From NCBI GenBank assembly GCA_016708825.1, contig JADJEZ010000003.1, forward strand, positions 62,001-126,000: a stretch of 64,000 bases of DNA. The letters are read 5' to 3'. The notes below the pieces were generated by a model that saw nothing but the letters and a program-made list of their open reading frames with translations, had not been told where the DNA came from and did not search any database. The position numbers and the translations under genes are program-made. This document shows, in pieces, positions 44,116 through 53,254 of the stretch. Origin of the DNA: Betaproteobacteria bacterium. Its GTDB lineage: Bacteria; Pseudomonadota; Gammaproteobacteria; Burkholderiales; Usitatibacteraceae. Numbering within the stretch: position 1 is the stretch's first letter; every line of letters starts with the position of its first letter.

Positions 44116-46316
44116 CTGGGAATCTCGTCCGACCGGCGATAGCCGGAAATGTTCTGTCTGAGGGTCTCGAGCGGGTTGATGCCGATCCGCGACAGTCCCG
44201 AGAGCTCGAGCTGGATCTGGAAGGAAGTCGAGACCTGCTGCGTGGCGGTGATGAAGCGGTGCGCGACCGCGCGGATCTCCCAGCAGCCCGCATTATATTC
44301 GAAGCCCGCGAGCCCTTCGACGAGCTTCCTGTCGTCCAGGCTCCAGTTCCAGCGCCCCACGACGGACAGGGAGGCGCTCACGGGCCACTGGGCGGAAATG
44401 TCCACCTGCCGGATCTGGTCGCGCGTGAAGCGGTAGGCGGCATTCACGAGGCTCCCGGGGCGCGGGCTGTAGCGTGCCGCAATGTCGAGGCGGCGCGCGC
44501 GGCCGCCGTTCACGTCGTATTCGAGGCCCCCGTCGATCGAGAACGACGGCGTGGCCTGGCCCGAGACGAGTGCCACGAGGTTGGACCGGTCGCCTTCCCG
44601 CGGCGCGCTCCCCAATGAGACTCGCTGCGGGTCGAGGTAGTAGATCTGGCCGAGCGTGGCCTTCAGCCGCTCCAGCCCCGTGTCGGACTCCACGAGCCGG
44701 CTGGTGATGGCCACGGTCGCCTGGTTCGCGTCCCCGATCCGGTCGCCGCCGATGAAGCGGTTCTCTCGAAAAAGCGAGTTGGCGCCGAAATCCACCTCGG
44801 CCGTGGAGAAGTTCGGGAGACCGGACTGGTCCCGGAACGGCACGCGCAGGTAGAAGAGCCGCGGCTCGAGCGTCTGCTGGTAGCGACCGCCGCCGAAATC
44901 CCACTGCCGGTCGAAGTAGAGGCCGGCGTCCACGCTCGCGAGCGGAACGCTTCGGTTGGCGTCCGAGACGCCCTCGTCGTTGCCCGAGAGGTGATAGCGG
45001 GTGAAGTGGAATCCCGCCTTCGGGTTCACGTAGCCCCAGGCGCGACGAAACGGCCACGAGACCTGCGGGTAGGCTATGAAGCGCTGCCCGTTCACGAGAG
45101 TGGGGTGGCGGTAGTTGGTCAGCTCTCCGGAGACCATCCAGTCGAGACCGAACACGTCCTGCTTGAGTCCCGAGGCCACGAGCTGCGGCACCTGGCGGTA
45201 GGGCTCCGCGGCGGCCACGGCCGCGGTGGGGTCCTGGAGGGTCTGGTAGGCGACGGCGCGGGCCGACAGGGCCCAGGTGTCGTCCCCGTAGGCGAGGATC
45301 GCGTCGCGGGGAAGGCTCGTCTGGGAAGTCGCGGCGACCCGGGTCGAGAGGTCGCGGAAATAGTTGTCGTCCGATACCCGCTGCGCATTCAGTGCGAGCG
45401 CCCAGCCGCGCGGAAGGCTCTGCGCGTGCCTGAAGGCAAGGAGGTAGCGGTCGCGGTCCGCGATGGAGTCGTTGGGCAGGAACTCGACCTGCGCTTCCCC
45501 GGAGTACGCCGGCCGGAGGTACCGGTACTCGCCGCCGAGCTGCAAGCCGCGCTTGGAGAAGAGCTTCGGCGTGATGGTCGCGTCCTGGTTCTCGGCGATG
45601 TTCCAGTACCACGGCTGGGCGAACTCGAAGCCGCCGCGGCCCGACGAGCCGAGCGTGGGCGGCAGGAGCCCGGTCTTCCTCGCGTTGTTCAGGGGAAAGG
45701 AGAGCCAGGGCGAATAGAGGATGGGCACGCCGAGGAACCAGACAGTGGAATTCCAGGCAGTGCCCACCTGGCGCTTGCCGTCGATTTCCAGCTCGCTCAC
45801 CTTGAGCGCCCAGTCGTCGCGGGGAACGGGGCAGGTCGTGTACTCGGCGCGCAGCAGCCGGCTCCTGTCCTCGCCCTCGAGGACGGCGCGCTCGGCGCTG
45901 CCCCGGGAGGCGCTGCGCCGGTCCTCGCGCATCGGAATGTCGAAGACGGGACTGTCCATTTCGCCGACCCCGTCGGAGATGCGGTAGACGAGTCGCGGGC
46001 CCGTGGCGGTGTCGCCGGAGCGCTCGAGGCGCACGTTGCCGGTGGCCACGGCGACGTCGGTTTCCAGCGAGTACTGCAGGAGGTCGGCGGCGATGGACGC
46101 GCCGCGCTGGCGAAGCGATACGTTTCCCGTGGCCGTGAAGCTCTTCGTTTCGTCGCCGGTGATGCGCTCGGCCGAGAGGAAGCGCACCGCGTCGTGCTCG
46201 ACCCGGGGCGGCGGCGGCGCGAGCCTGCGGTCCAGCCGCAGGGGCACGCCTTCGTCGGCGAACGCCGGCGGGGCGCAGGCGAAGGCGAGGATGAGCGTGA
46301 GGGAGCGGCGGACCAT
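44112..46316 (-). CDS. lptD: LPS-assembly protein LptD
   Basis: LptD is the outer-membrane beta-barrel that inserts lipopolysaccharide with LptE. From ATG 46316 it has 734 residues, with a signal peptide (MVRRSLTLILAFACAPPAFA), an N-terminal OstA/LptA-like jelly-roll, and a C-terminal barrel ending near YRRSDEIPR. Besides the signal cysteine, only two cysteines occur (TTCPVPRDD and NAGCWEIR), fewer than the four of E. coli LptD. An upstream ATG at 46451 would run into amgK on the other strand. It is divergent from amgK (73 bases). Confidence 0.95.
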   Translation of the reverse strand: MVRRSLTLILAFACAPPAFADEGVPLRLDRRLAPPPPRVEHDAVRFLSAERITGDETKSFTATGNVSLRQRGASIAADLLQYSLETDVAVATGNVRLERSGDTATGPRLVYRISDGVGEMDSPVFDIPMREDRRSASRGSAERAVLEGEDRSRLLRAEYTTCPVPRDDWALKVSELEIDGKRQVGTAWNSTVWFLGVPILYSPWLSFPLNNARKTGLLPPTLGSSGRGGFEFAQPWYWNIAENQDATITPKLFSKRGLQLGGEYRYLRPAYSGEAQVEFLPNDSIADRDRYLLAFRHAQSLPRGWALALNAQRVSDDNYFRDLSTRVAATSQTSLPRDAILAYGDDTWALSARAVAYQTLQDPTAAVAAAEPYRQVPQLVASGLKQDVFGLDWMVSGELTNYRHPTLVNGQRFIAYPQVSWPFRRAWGYVNPKAGFHFTRYHLSGNDEGVSDANRSVPLASVDAGLYFDRQWDFGGGRYQQTLEPRLFYLRVPFRDQSGLPNFSTAEVDFGANSLFRENRFIGGDRIGDANQATVAITSRLVESDTGLERLKATLGQIYYLDPQRVSLGSAPREGDRSNLVALVSGQATPSFSIDGGLEYDVNGGRARRLDIAARYSPRPGSLVNAAYRFTRDQIRQVDISAQWPVSASLSVVGRWNWSLDDRKLVEGLAGFEYNAGCWEIRAVAHRFITATQQVSTSFQIQLELSGLSRIGINPLETLRQNISGYRRSDEIPR

Positions 46317-46319
46317 CAG

Positions 46320-46348
46320 TCGGGAGTGCACGGACGCGATGCTAGAAT
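46320..46348 (+). promoter_or_regulatory. Candidate promoter of amgK
   Basis: TAGAAT (46343-46348) is a good -10 (5/6), with a poor -35 (TCGGGA, 3/6) 17 bases upstream. It lies 42 bases before amgK in the short lptD/amgK divergent region. Confidence 0.35.
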
Positions 46349-46389
46349 CGGCAAGAATACACGCGAAAGCCGCACCGCCTTCACTCCCC

Positions 46390-47382
46390 ATGGACCGCCT
46401 CGAGGCGCTCGACGCCTGGCTACGCGATGCCCTCGCAGGGCGCGCGTTCACGCGCGAGCCCGCCAGCGCGGACGCGAGCTTTCGCCGCTACTTCCGCGTC
46501 TTCTCGGGGGGCCGCACATGGGTCGCCATGGATGCGCCTCCGGAACGCGAGGACTGCCGTCCCTTCGTGAAGGTCGCGGCCCTCATGCGCGCGGCGGGCG
46601 TGCACGTGCCGGAGATCGTCGCGCAGGACCTTGCGCAGGGCTTTCTCCTGCTGACCGACCTCGGCCGGCAGACCTACCTGCAGGCCTTCGACGGCGCGAA
46701 CGAGGCGCGGCTGTTCCAGGAGGCGACCGGCGCGCTCCTCGACTGGCAATGCGCGAGCCGCGAAGGGGAGCTGCCGCCTTACGACGAATCGCTGCTGCGC
46801 CGCGAGCTGATGCTCTTCCCCGAGTGGTACGTGGAGCGCCATCTCGGCGTGTCGCCCGACGCCGCCTTTCGCGAGGACCTGGAACTCGTGTTCCGGCGAA
46901 TCCTCGCGTCGAACCTCGCCGAGCCCCGCGTGTTCGTGCACCGCGACTTCATGCCGCGGAACCTCATGGTGAGCGAGCCCGATCCGGGCGTCCTCGACTT
47001 CCAGGACGCCGTGTACGGCCCGATCAGCTACGACATCGCCTCGCTCTGGCGCGACGCGTTCGTGAGCTGGGACGAGGAGCGCGTTCTCGACGGGACGATC
47101 CGCTACTGGGAGGGGGCGAGGAAGCGCGGCCTGCCCGTTCGCGCCGATTTCGCGGACTTCTGGCGCGACGTCGAATGGATGGGGCTGCAGCGGCATCTCA
47201 AGGTGCTGGGCATCTTCGCGCGCATCCACTACCGCGACGGCAAGCCGGGCTACCTCGACGATGCGCCGCGGTTCGTGGCCTACGTCCGCCATGCCTGCTC
47301 ACGTTACGGCGACCTCGCGCCCCTCGCGAGGCTTCTCGACCGGCTCGACGAAGCCGGCGGGCGCGCGGGACGGGTATCCTGA
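46390..47382 (+). CDS. amgK: Anomeric MurNAc/GlcNAc kinase AmgK
   Basis: AmgK phosphorylates the anomeric hydroxyl of MurNAc or GlcNAc in the peptidoglycan-sugar recycling route that bypasses de novo UDP-MurNAc synthesis. The 330-residue protein is an aminoglycoside-phosphotransferase-fold kinase with the catalytic loop HRDFMPRNLM and metal-binding DFQDAVYGP. The pairing with murU identifies it among related kinases. It is divergent from lptD. Confidence 0.9.
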   Translation: MDRLEALDAWLRDALAGRAFTREPASADASFRRYFRVFSGGRTWVAMDAPPEREDCRPFVKVAALMRAAGVHVPEIVAQDLAQGFLLLTDLGRQTYLQAFDGANEARLFQEATGALLDWQCASREGELPPYDESLLRRELMLFPEWYVERHLGVSPDAAFREDLELVFRRILASNLAEPRVFVHRDFMPRNLMVSEPDPGVLDFQDAVYGPISYDIASLWRDAFVSWDEERVLDGTIRYWEGARKRGLPVRADFADFWRDVEWMGLQRHLKVLGIFARIHYRDGKPGYLDDAPRFVAYVRHACSRYGDLAPLARLLDRLDEAGGRAGRVS

Positions 47383-47389
47383 CCGCCCC

Positions 47390-48088
47390 ATGGCGAAGGC
47401 GAACCTCCCGGCTTTCATCCTCGCCGCAGGCCGCGGCGAGCGCATGCGACCACTCACGGATTCGGTTCCCAAGCCGCTCCTCACGGTTGGCGGAAAGTCC
47501 CTCATCGCGTGGCACCTGGAGAGACTGGCCGCCGCCGGGATCCACGACGTCGTCATCAACCACGCGCACCTCGGCGGGCAACTCGAGGAGGCCGTGGGCG
47601 ACGGGTCGCGCTGGGGAGTGCGCGTGGCGTGGTCGCGGGAAGGCGTTGCGCTGGAGACGGCGGGCGGCATCGCGAAAGCGCTTCCGCAGCTCGGGCAGAG
47701 CCCCTTCGTGGTCGTGAGCGGCGACATCTACACGGAGTTCGATTTCGCCGGGCTCACGGACGCGGCCCGCGCGATCGCGCTGGACCCGCGCCGCCGCGCC
47801 GCGCACTTCGTGCTCGTCGACAATCCGCCTTTCCACCCGAGGGGGGACATGGGCCTCGCCGACGGGCGTGTGCGCCGCGAAGGGCCGCTCCTCACCTACG
47901 CCAACATCGCGGTGTTCCATCCCGCGCTCTTCGCGGGGATCGCGCCGGGCGCGCACCTGAAGCTCTTTCCGTGGGCATACCGATTCGTGGACGAGGGGCG
48001 CGTTACCGGCGAGCGGTTCGCGGGTGCCTGGGAGAACCTCGGCACGCCCGCGCAGCTCGAGGCACTGGACAGGAGGCTCACGCGATGA
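47390..48088 (+). CDS. murU: N-acetylmuramate-1-phosphate uridylyltransferase MurU
   Basis: MurU converts MurNAc-1-phosphate and UTP to UDP-MurNAc. It has 232 residues, with the sugar-nucleotidyltransferase signature ILAAGRGERMRPLTDSVPKPLL at the start and a metal-binding VVVSGDIYTEFD. The start follows amgK by seven bases and its stop overlaps the next gene (ATGA). Together with AmgK it would feed recycled MurNAc into peptidoglycan synthesis. Confidence 0.92.
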   Translation: MAKANLPAFILAAGRGERMRPLTDSVPKPLLTVGGKSLIAWHLERLAAAGIHDVVINHAHLGGQLEEAVGDGSRWGVRVAWSREGVALETAGGIAKALPQLGQSPFVVVSGDIYTEFDFAGLTDAARAIALDPRRRAAHFVLVDNPPFHPRGDMGLADGRVRREGPLLTYANIAVFHPALFAGIAPGAHLKLFPWAYRFVDEGRVTGERFAGAWENLGTPAQLEALDRRLTR

Positions 48089-48720
48089 CTTTCTACGTTC
48101 CTGCGCATTTCCGCGTCGACGATCCGGACACGCTCGACCGCTTCCTCGCGGCCAACGCCTTCGGCGCGCTCGTGAGCGCAGGCGCCTCGGGTCTTTCCGT
48201 GAGCCATATTCCCTTCGTCCCGGAACGCGGTTCGGATGGCAGGCTGCGCCTGCTGGGGCACGTGGCGCGGGCGAACGCGCACTGGCAGGAGCTGGAAGCC
48301 GCGGGCGAAGTCGTCGCCATGTTCGAGGGGCCGCACGCCTACGTCTCTCCCGGGTGGTATGCGCACCATCCGAGCGTGCCCACCTGGAACTACGCGGTGG
48401 TGCACGCGCGCGGCCGCGCGCGCCTGCTGCCTTCCGCGGCCCTCCCGGCGCTGCTCGACCGGTTGTCGCGCACCTATGAGGACGCGCGGACTTCCCCGTG
48501 GCGGATGGACAGCCTCCCGGCGGAGTACACGGCAAAGCTCCTCGATGCCATCGTCGGCTTCGAGATTTCGGTCGACCGGCTGGACGGCAAGTTCAAGCTG
48601 TCGCAGAACCGGCGCCGCGAGGACATCGAGGGCGTGGCGGCCGCGCTCGACGGCGAGGGGCAGGGCGCGCTGGCCGCGCTCATGCGCGCGCACGCGATCG
48701 GCGCCGCGGAATCCCGGTAG
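48085..48720 (+). CDS. PaiB-like FMN-binding protein
   Basis: This is a 211-residue member of the PaiB/FMN-binding split-barrel family, beginning MTFYVPAHFRVDDPDTLDRFLA. The region SHIPFVPERG and the C-terminal KFKLSQNRRREDIEGV fit the family; in Bacillus PaiB is described as a transcriptional regulator of degradative enzymes and sporulation. A regulatory or flavin-related role is possible, but neither is shown here. The start overlaps the murU stop. Confidence 0.88.
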   Translation: MTFYVPAHFRVDDPDTLDRFLAANAFGALVSAGASGLSVSHIPFVPERGSDGRLRLLGHVARANAHWQELEAAGEVVAMFEGPHAYVSPGWYAHHPSVPTWNYAVVHARGRARLLPSAALPALLDRLSRTYEDARTSPWRMDSLPAEYTAKLLDAIVGFEISVDRLDGKFKLSQNRRREDIEGVAAALDGEGQGALAALMRAHAIGAAESR

Positions 48721-48768
48721 AATCGGCGGCCTCGCGCGCACGCGCCGCGCGCCTTGCCGGTGCCGACC

Positions 48769-50085
48769 ATGAAGCTCGAAAGCCCCCATCGCAGCAAGCC
48801 CTTTCGCCCGCGTCGCGCGAGCCTCGCCCGCACGCTCGGCGAGGGCATCGTCATCCTGCCCACCGCGCCCGAGCGCACGCGCAACGCCGACTCCCACTAC
48901 GACTACCGGTGGGACAGCGGTTTCTACTACCTCACGGGCTTTCGCGAGCCCGAGGCCGTTCTCGTGATCGTGCTCGGCAGGAAGCCGCGTGAGATCCTCT
49001 TCTGCCGGGAGAAAAACCAGGAACGCGAGATCTGGGACGGCTTCCGGTTCGGCCCGGACCTGGCGAAGCAGGCCTTCGGATTCGACGCAGCCCATCCGGT
49101 CTCGGAAATGGACGCGATGCTCCCGGACCTCATCGCCGACCAGCCGGTGATCCACACGCCCTTCGGCGCGGATCCGTCCTGGGACGCGCGCGTGTCCGGG
49201 TGGCTCAATGCCGTGCGCGCGAAGGTGCGGACGGGAGTCGCCGCACCGGCGGAGATACGCGACGTGCGCGCGGCGGTGAACGACATGCGGCTCTACAAGG
49301 ACGCCCACGAGATCGCGATCATGCGGCGCGCAGCGGATATCTCCGGCGCGGCCCACGTGCGCGCGATGGGGGCAGCGGCGCCGGGAAGGCGCGAGTACGA
49401 GATCGAGGCGGAAATTCTCCACGAGTTCTACCGCAACGGAGCGCGCGCGGCGGCGTACGGCTCGATCGTGGCCGCCGGGGCGAACGCCTGCGTGCTGCAC
49501 TACCGGGAGAACGCCGCGGAGCTGCGCAAGGGAGAGCTCCTCCTCATCGACGCGGGTTGCGAGCTCGACAGCTACGCCGCCGACATCACGCGAACCTTCC
49601 CCGTGGACGGCAGGTTCACCGCGGCGCAGAAGGACGTCTACGAACTGGTGCTCGCCGCCCAGGAGGCGGCGATCAAGGCGGTGAAGCCGGGCGCCGGCTT
49701 CGTCGACTACCACGATGCCGCCACGCGCGTGCTGGTGCGCGGCTTCATCGACATGAAGCTCTGCAAGGGAAGCGTCGACAAGGTGCTGGCCGACGAGTCG
49801 TACAAGCAGTTCTACATGCACCGGACCGGCCACTGGCTGGGGCTCGACGTGCACGACGCCGGCGACTACCGGCGCAAGGGCCAATGGCGAAAGCTCGAGC
49901 CCGGCATGGTGCTCACCGTGGAGCCGGGCTGCTATATCCGCCCGGCGGACAACGTGCCGAAGCACTTCTGGAACATCGGCGTTCGCATCGAGGACGACGT
50001 CCTCGTCACGGCGAAGGGCCGCGACATCCTCACCGCCGGTTGCCCGAAGCGCGTGGCCGACGTCGAGGCCGCGGTCCGGGGCTAG
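48769..50085 (+). CDS. pepP: Xaa-Pro aminopeptidase (aminopeptidase P)
   Basis: PepP removes N-terminal residues preceding proline. From ATG 48769 it has 438 residues, with an N-terminal AMP_N domain (DYRWDSGFYYLTGF) and a pita-bread catalytic domain. Metal ligands are the aspartates in LIDAGCELDSYAADITRTF, histidine in HWLGLDVHD, and glutamates in TVEPGCY and RIEDDVLV. A TTG at 48754 would add five residues but ATG fits better. Followed after six bases by ubiH, as in the common pepP-ubiH arrangement. Confidence 0.96.
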   Translation: MKLESPHRSKPFRPRRASLARTLGEGIVILPTAPERTRNADSHYDYRWDSGFYYLTGFREPEAVLVIVLGRKPREILFCREKNQEREIWDGFRFGPDLAKQAFGFDAAHPVSEMDAMLPDLIADQPVIHTPFGADPSWDARVSGWLNAVRAKVRTGVAAPAEIRDVRAAVNDMRLYKDAHEIAIMRRAADISGAAHVRAMGAAAPGRREYEIEAEILHEFYRNGARAAAYGSIVAAGANACVLHYRENAAELRKGELLLIDAGCELDSYAADITRTFPVDGRFTAAQKDVYELVLAAQEAAIKAVKPGAGFVDYHDAATRVLVRGFIDMKLCKGSVDKVLADESYKQFYMHRTGHWLGLDVHDAGDYRRKGQWRKLEPGMVLTVEPGCYIRPADNVPKHFWNIGVRIEDDVLVTAKGRDILTAGCPKRVADVEAAVRG

Positions 50086-50091
50086 GCGGAC

Positions 50092-51240
50092 GTGGCGGGC
50101 CCGGCGGATCGGGTCGACGTGGCGATCGTGGGCGCGGGCCCGGTCGGTGCCGCGCTCGCCGCGCTGATCGCGCCGACCGGCCGCTCGGTGCGCGTCCTCG
50201 AAGCGAGGGGCGGGCCGTCAGGCGACGCGCGCACGCTTGCGCTGTCGCAGGCGAGCCGCGACCTGCTGGAAAGCGCCGGCGGCTGGCCCGCCTCGGGCGT
50301 CACGCCGATCACCGAAATCCATGTCTCCCAGAAAGGCGGCCCGGGCCGCACGCTCATCACGGCGGCCGACCAGGGGCTCGCCGCGCTCGGGTACACCGTT
50401 GCCTATGCGGAGCTCGAGGAAATTCTCGCCGCGCGCCTCGCCGCGCGCATTTCCTGGGGTGCGGCCTGCGAGGCGATCGACCTCGAGGCCGGGATCGCAA
50501 GACTTCGCCTGGCCGGATCCGGCACCGTGGAGGCGAGACTGCTCGTGCTCGCCGATGGCGGCGCCAACGCACGGCGCATCCCGGGCCTCGCGTACTCGGA
50601 GAAGGACTACGGGCAGGTCGCGGTCACGGGACCGGTTCATGCGGACAGGCCGCATCGCGGGAGAGCCTACGAGCGGTTCACCTCACGAGGGCCGGTGGCG
50701 CTGCTGCCGGTCGGGGAGCGATTCGCCCTCGTCTGGACCGCCACACCCGCGGAGGCCGCGCGCATCCTTGCGCTCGACGACGCGGCCTTCCTCGCCGAAC
50801 TCCAGGCGCATTTCGGCGACCGCGCCGGCCGATTCATCGCCGCCGGTTCGCGGGCGTCGTTTCCGCTGAAGCTCCGGAGCGTCAATACCACCATCGCGCT
50901 GCGCACGGTAATCGCCGGCAATGCGGCCCAGGCGATGCATCCCATCGCCGGGCAGGGACTCAACATCGGGTTGCGGGACGCCGCCGGCCTCGCGGGCTTG
51001 CTCGAGGAAGATCCGAAAGGCGATCCGGGTGCCGCGGCGCTGCTGGAGTCCTATCGCCTCGGGCGGAGGCGCGATGCGGGCAGGGGTGTAGCCTTCACCG
51101 ACTTCCTGGTGGGCGCGTTCATGGATGGGCGCCGCCTGCCGACCTGGGGCCGCGGTATCGCGCTTACCGCGCTCGACATCCTGCCGCCGGCACGGCGGTG
51201 GCTGGCGGACCGGATGATCCACGGGGCGCCCCGTTCGTGA
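50092..51240 (+). CDS. ubiH: 2-octaprenyl-6-methoxyphenyl hydroxylase UbiH
   Basis: This is a flavoprotein monooxygenase of ubiquinone synthesis. It has 382 residues from GTG 50092. The FAD fingerprint is VAIVGAGPVGAALA, the UbiH-type segment is VTPITEIHVSQKGGPGRTL, and the C-terminal FAD motif is GNAAQAMHPIAGQGLNIGLRD. It lies between pepP and a second UbiH/UbiF-family hydroxylase gene. Coq7 further downstream (61792) handles another hydroxylation. Confidence 0.93.
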   Translation: MAGPADRVDVAIVGAGPVGAALAALIAPTGRSVRVLEARGGPSGDARTLALSQASRDLLESAGGWPASGVTPITEIHVSQKGGPGRTLITAADQGLAALGYTVAYAELEEILAARLAARISWGAACEAIDLEAGIARLRLAGSGTVEARLLVLADGGANARRIPGLAYSEKDYGQVAVTGPVHADRPHRGRAYERFTSRGPVALLPVGERFALVWTATPAEAARILALDDAAFLAELQAHFGDRAGRFIAAGSRASFPLKLRSVNTTIALRTVIAGNAAQAMHPIAGQGLNIGLRDAAGLAGLLEEDPKGDPGAAALLESYRLGRRRDAGRGVAFTDFLVGAFMDGRRLPTWGRGIALTALDILPPARRWLADRMIHGAPRS

Positions 51241-51253
51241 GCATCCGGGGCCG

Positions 51254-52420
51254 GTGAACGCGGGCGCAAACGGGCGGGGACGCATCCTCGTGGTTGGGGG
51301 AGGCGCCGTGGGCATGGCCTTCGCGGCGGCATGCGGAGATGAAGTACGCGTCCTCGAAAGCGCTCCTCCCCGGCCGGATGCCGACCCCGAACCCTTCGAC
51401 ATCCGCGTCTATGCGCTCAGCGCGGGGTCTCGCGCGTTCCTGCGCGAGATCGACGCCTGGCACCGCATGCCGGCGGAGCGCATCTCGGCCGTCACGCGCA
51501 TGGAGATCTTCGGGGACGACGGCAGGAGCCGGCTCGAGTTCTCCCCGCCGGGCGGGAAAGCGCTCGCGTGGATCGCAGAGAGCAATCGCCTGTCGCGCGC
51601 GATCGAGGATGCGGCCCGCGAACGTGGCGTGGTGATCTCGAATGCCTGCCGGCCCGGCTCGATCGCCGTGCGTCCCGGCGGCACGGAGGTCGTTCTCGAA
51701 GGCGGCGAGGCAGCGGTCGGCGATGTCCTCGTGGGCGCCGACGGGGTCGATTCCTGGGTGCGCCGCGAGCTGGGCCTCGCGTCGGAAGAGAAGCGCTATG
51801 CGGAGACGGCGGTGGTTGCGCATTTCCGCTGCGAGCGGCCGGCGGCCGGGGTGGCCCGCCAATGGTTCCGCGCCGATGGAATCCTCGCGTGGCTGCCGCT
51901 CCCGGGGGATCGGATGTCCATCGTCTGGTCGGCTCGAGACGCGCTTGCCGAAGAACTCGCCGCCCTGGAGCCCGAGGCCCTTGCACGAAGGGTCCGCGAT
52001 GCCGGCGGCGCGGCGCTCGGCGATCTCGCGCTCGACTCGGCCGTGGCACGGTTTGCGCTGCGTCTTGTTCGCGTGCCCCGCATCGCAGTGCAGGGTGCGG
52101 TGCTTGTCGGGGACGCGGCGCACGGCGTGCATCCGCTGGCGGGCCAGGGCGTGAACCTCGGATTCCAGGATGCAAGAAACCTTGCTCGCGAGCTGGGTGC
52201 GCGCTCGCCCCTCGAGCGTCCCGGGGACTTCGGGCTCCTGCGCCGGCACGAACGCGCGCGACGCGCGGACGTGGACGCGATGCAGTTCGTCACCGACCGG
52301 CTGGAGTGGCTTTTCGGCCTCGATGCCTCGCTCGCGGTGGCGGTGCGAAATGCCGGGTTGCGGGCAATGGATTCGACGGCCTGGGCCAAGCGGCTCCTCG
52401 CGAACCGTGCAATGCGATAA
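51254..52420 (+). CDS. UbiH/UbiF-family ubiquinone hydroxylase
   Basis: This is a 388-residue FAD-dependent hydroxylase related to UbiH, starting at GTG 51254. The FAD fingerprint is ILVVGGGAVGMAFA, an intermediate motif is RVYALSAGSRAFL, and the C-terminal motif is GDAAHGVHPLAGQGVNLGF. It is distinct from the upstream UbiH and might act at C5 (UbiI-like) or as a broad-specificity UbiM/UbiL enzyme; regioselectivity cannot be read from the motifs. Confidence 0.88.
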   Translation: MNAGANGRGRILVVGGGAVGMAFAAACGDEVRVLESAPPRPDADPEPFDIRVYALSAGSRAFLREIDAWHRMPAERISAVTRMEIFGDDGRSRLEFSPPGGKALAWIAESNRLSRAIEDAARERGVVISNACRPGSIAVRPGGTEVVLEGGEAAVGDVLVGADGVDSWVRRELGLASEEKRYAETAVVAHFRCERPAAGVARQWFRADGILAWLPLPGDRMSIVWSARDALAEELAALEPEALARRVRDAGGAALGDLALDSAVARFALRLVRVPRIAVQGAVLVGDAAHGVHPLAGQGVNLGFQDARNLARELGARSPLERPGDFGLLRRHERARRADVDAMQFVTDRLEWLFGLDASLAVAVRNAGLRAMDSTAWAKRLLANRAMR

Positions 52421-52489
52421 TCCCGACCGCCTTCACCGGGAACTTCCCCGGCCGGCCACGGCCCAATCCCGGAACCTTCGAGACCCCCA

Positions 52490-53212
52490 ATGAACCTCCT
52501 CGCTTCCCTTTCCGCTGCCTTCCTCGCCCTCGCGATATCCCTGCCGGCCCCGGCCCAGGATCTCGAGCGCGTGAAGTCCGAACTTCGCAAGAAGTTTCCC
52601 GATGCCCAGATCGAAACCGTCCGCAAGAGCGGCTACGGCGGACTGGTCGAGGTGACGGGGGGAGGCGAGGTCTTCTACACCGACGAGAAGACGACGTTTC
52701 TCCTGCTGGGCTCCCTCATCGACACGAAGACCCGGGAGAACGTGACCGAGGCGCGGGTGCGCAAGCTCTCGGCGGTGAAGTTCGAGACGCTTCCGCTCGA
52801 TTCCGCGATCAAGATCGTTCGCGGAAACGGTTCGCGCCGCATCGCCATCTTCGAGGATCCAAACTGCGGCTACTGCAAGCGCTTCGAGCGCGACCTCGCG
52901 GGGGTCAGCGACCTCACGATGTACGTGTTCCTCTACCCGATCCTCTCGCCGGACTCGATGGAGAAGTCGAAGGCGGTGTGGTGCGCGCCGGACCGCGCGA
53001 AGGCCTGGCTCGATCTCATGCTCAAGGACGCGGTTCCCGCCGGTGGCGCGGCATGCCAGACCCCGATCGACACGATCATCGCCTACGGGCGCGAGAAGCG
53101 TATCAGCGGCACGCCGACGATCTTCTTCGAGGACGGCGAGCGCGTCCCCGGCGCGATGCCCATAGCGGCGTTCGAGAAGCGTCTCGCGGACGCGAAGGCA
53201 TCCCGGCCCTGA
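52490..53212 (+). CDS. dsbC: Periplasmic disulfide isomerase DsbC
   Basis: DsbC corrects non-native disulfides in the periplasm. It has 240 residues, with a signal peptide (MNLLASLSAAFLALAISLPA) and a probable cut after PAQ. The N-terminal dimerisation domain is followed by a thioredoxin domain with the CGYC active site (C126, C129); a second cysteine pair (CAPDR and AACQT) matches the structural disulfide of DsbC. The cis-proline region is SGTPTIFF. It is convergent with mltA. Confidence 0.95.
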   Translation: MNLLASLSAAFLALAISLPAPAQDLERVKSELRKKFPDAQIETVRKSGYGGLVEVTGGGEVFYTDEKTTFLLLGSLIDTKTRENVTEARVRKLSAVKFETLPLDSAIKIVRGNGSRRIAIFEDPNCGYCKRFERDLAGVSDLTMYVFLYPILSPDSMEKSKAVWCAPDRAKAWLDLMLKDAVPAGGAACQTPIDTIIAYGREKRISGTPTIFFEDGERVPGAMPIAAFEKRLADAKASRP

Positions 53213-53254
53213 AGTCGATGCCGGCGGCTTGCACCGGCAGCCCGTAGCAGGATC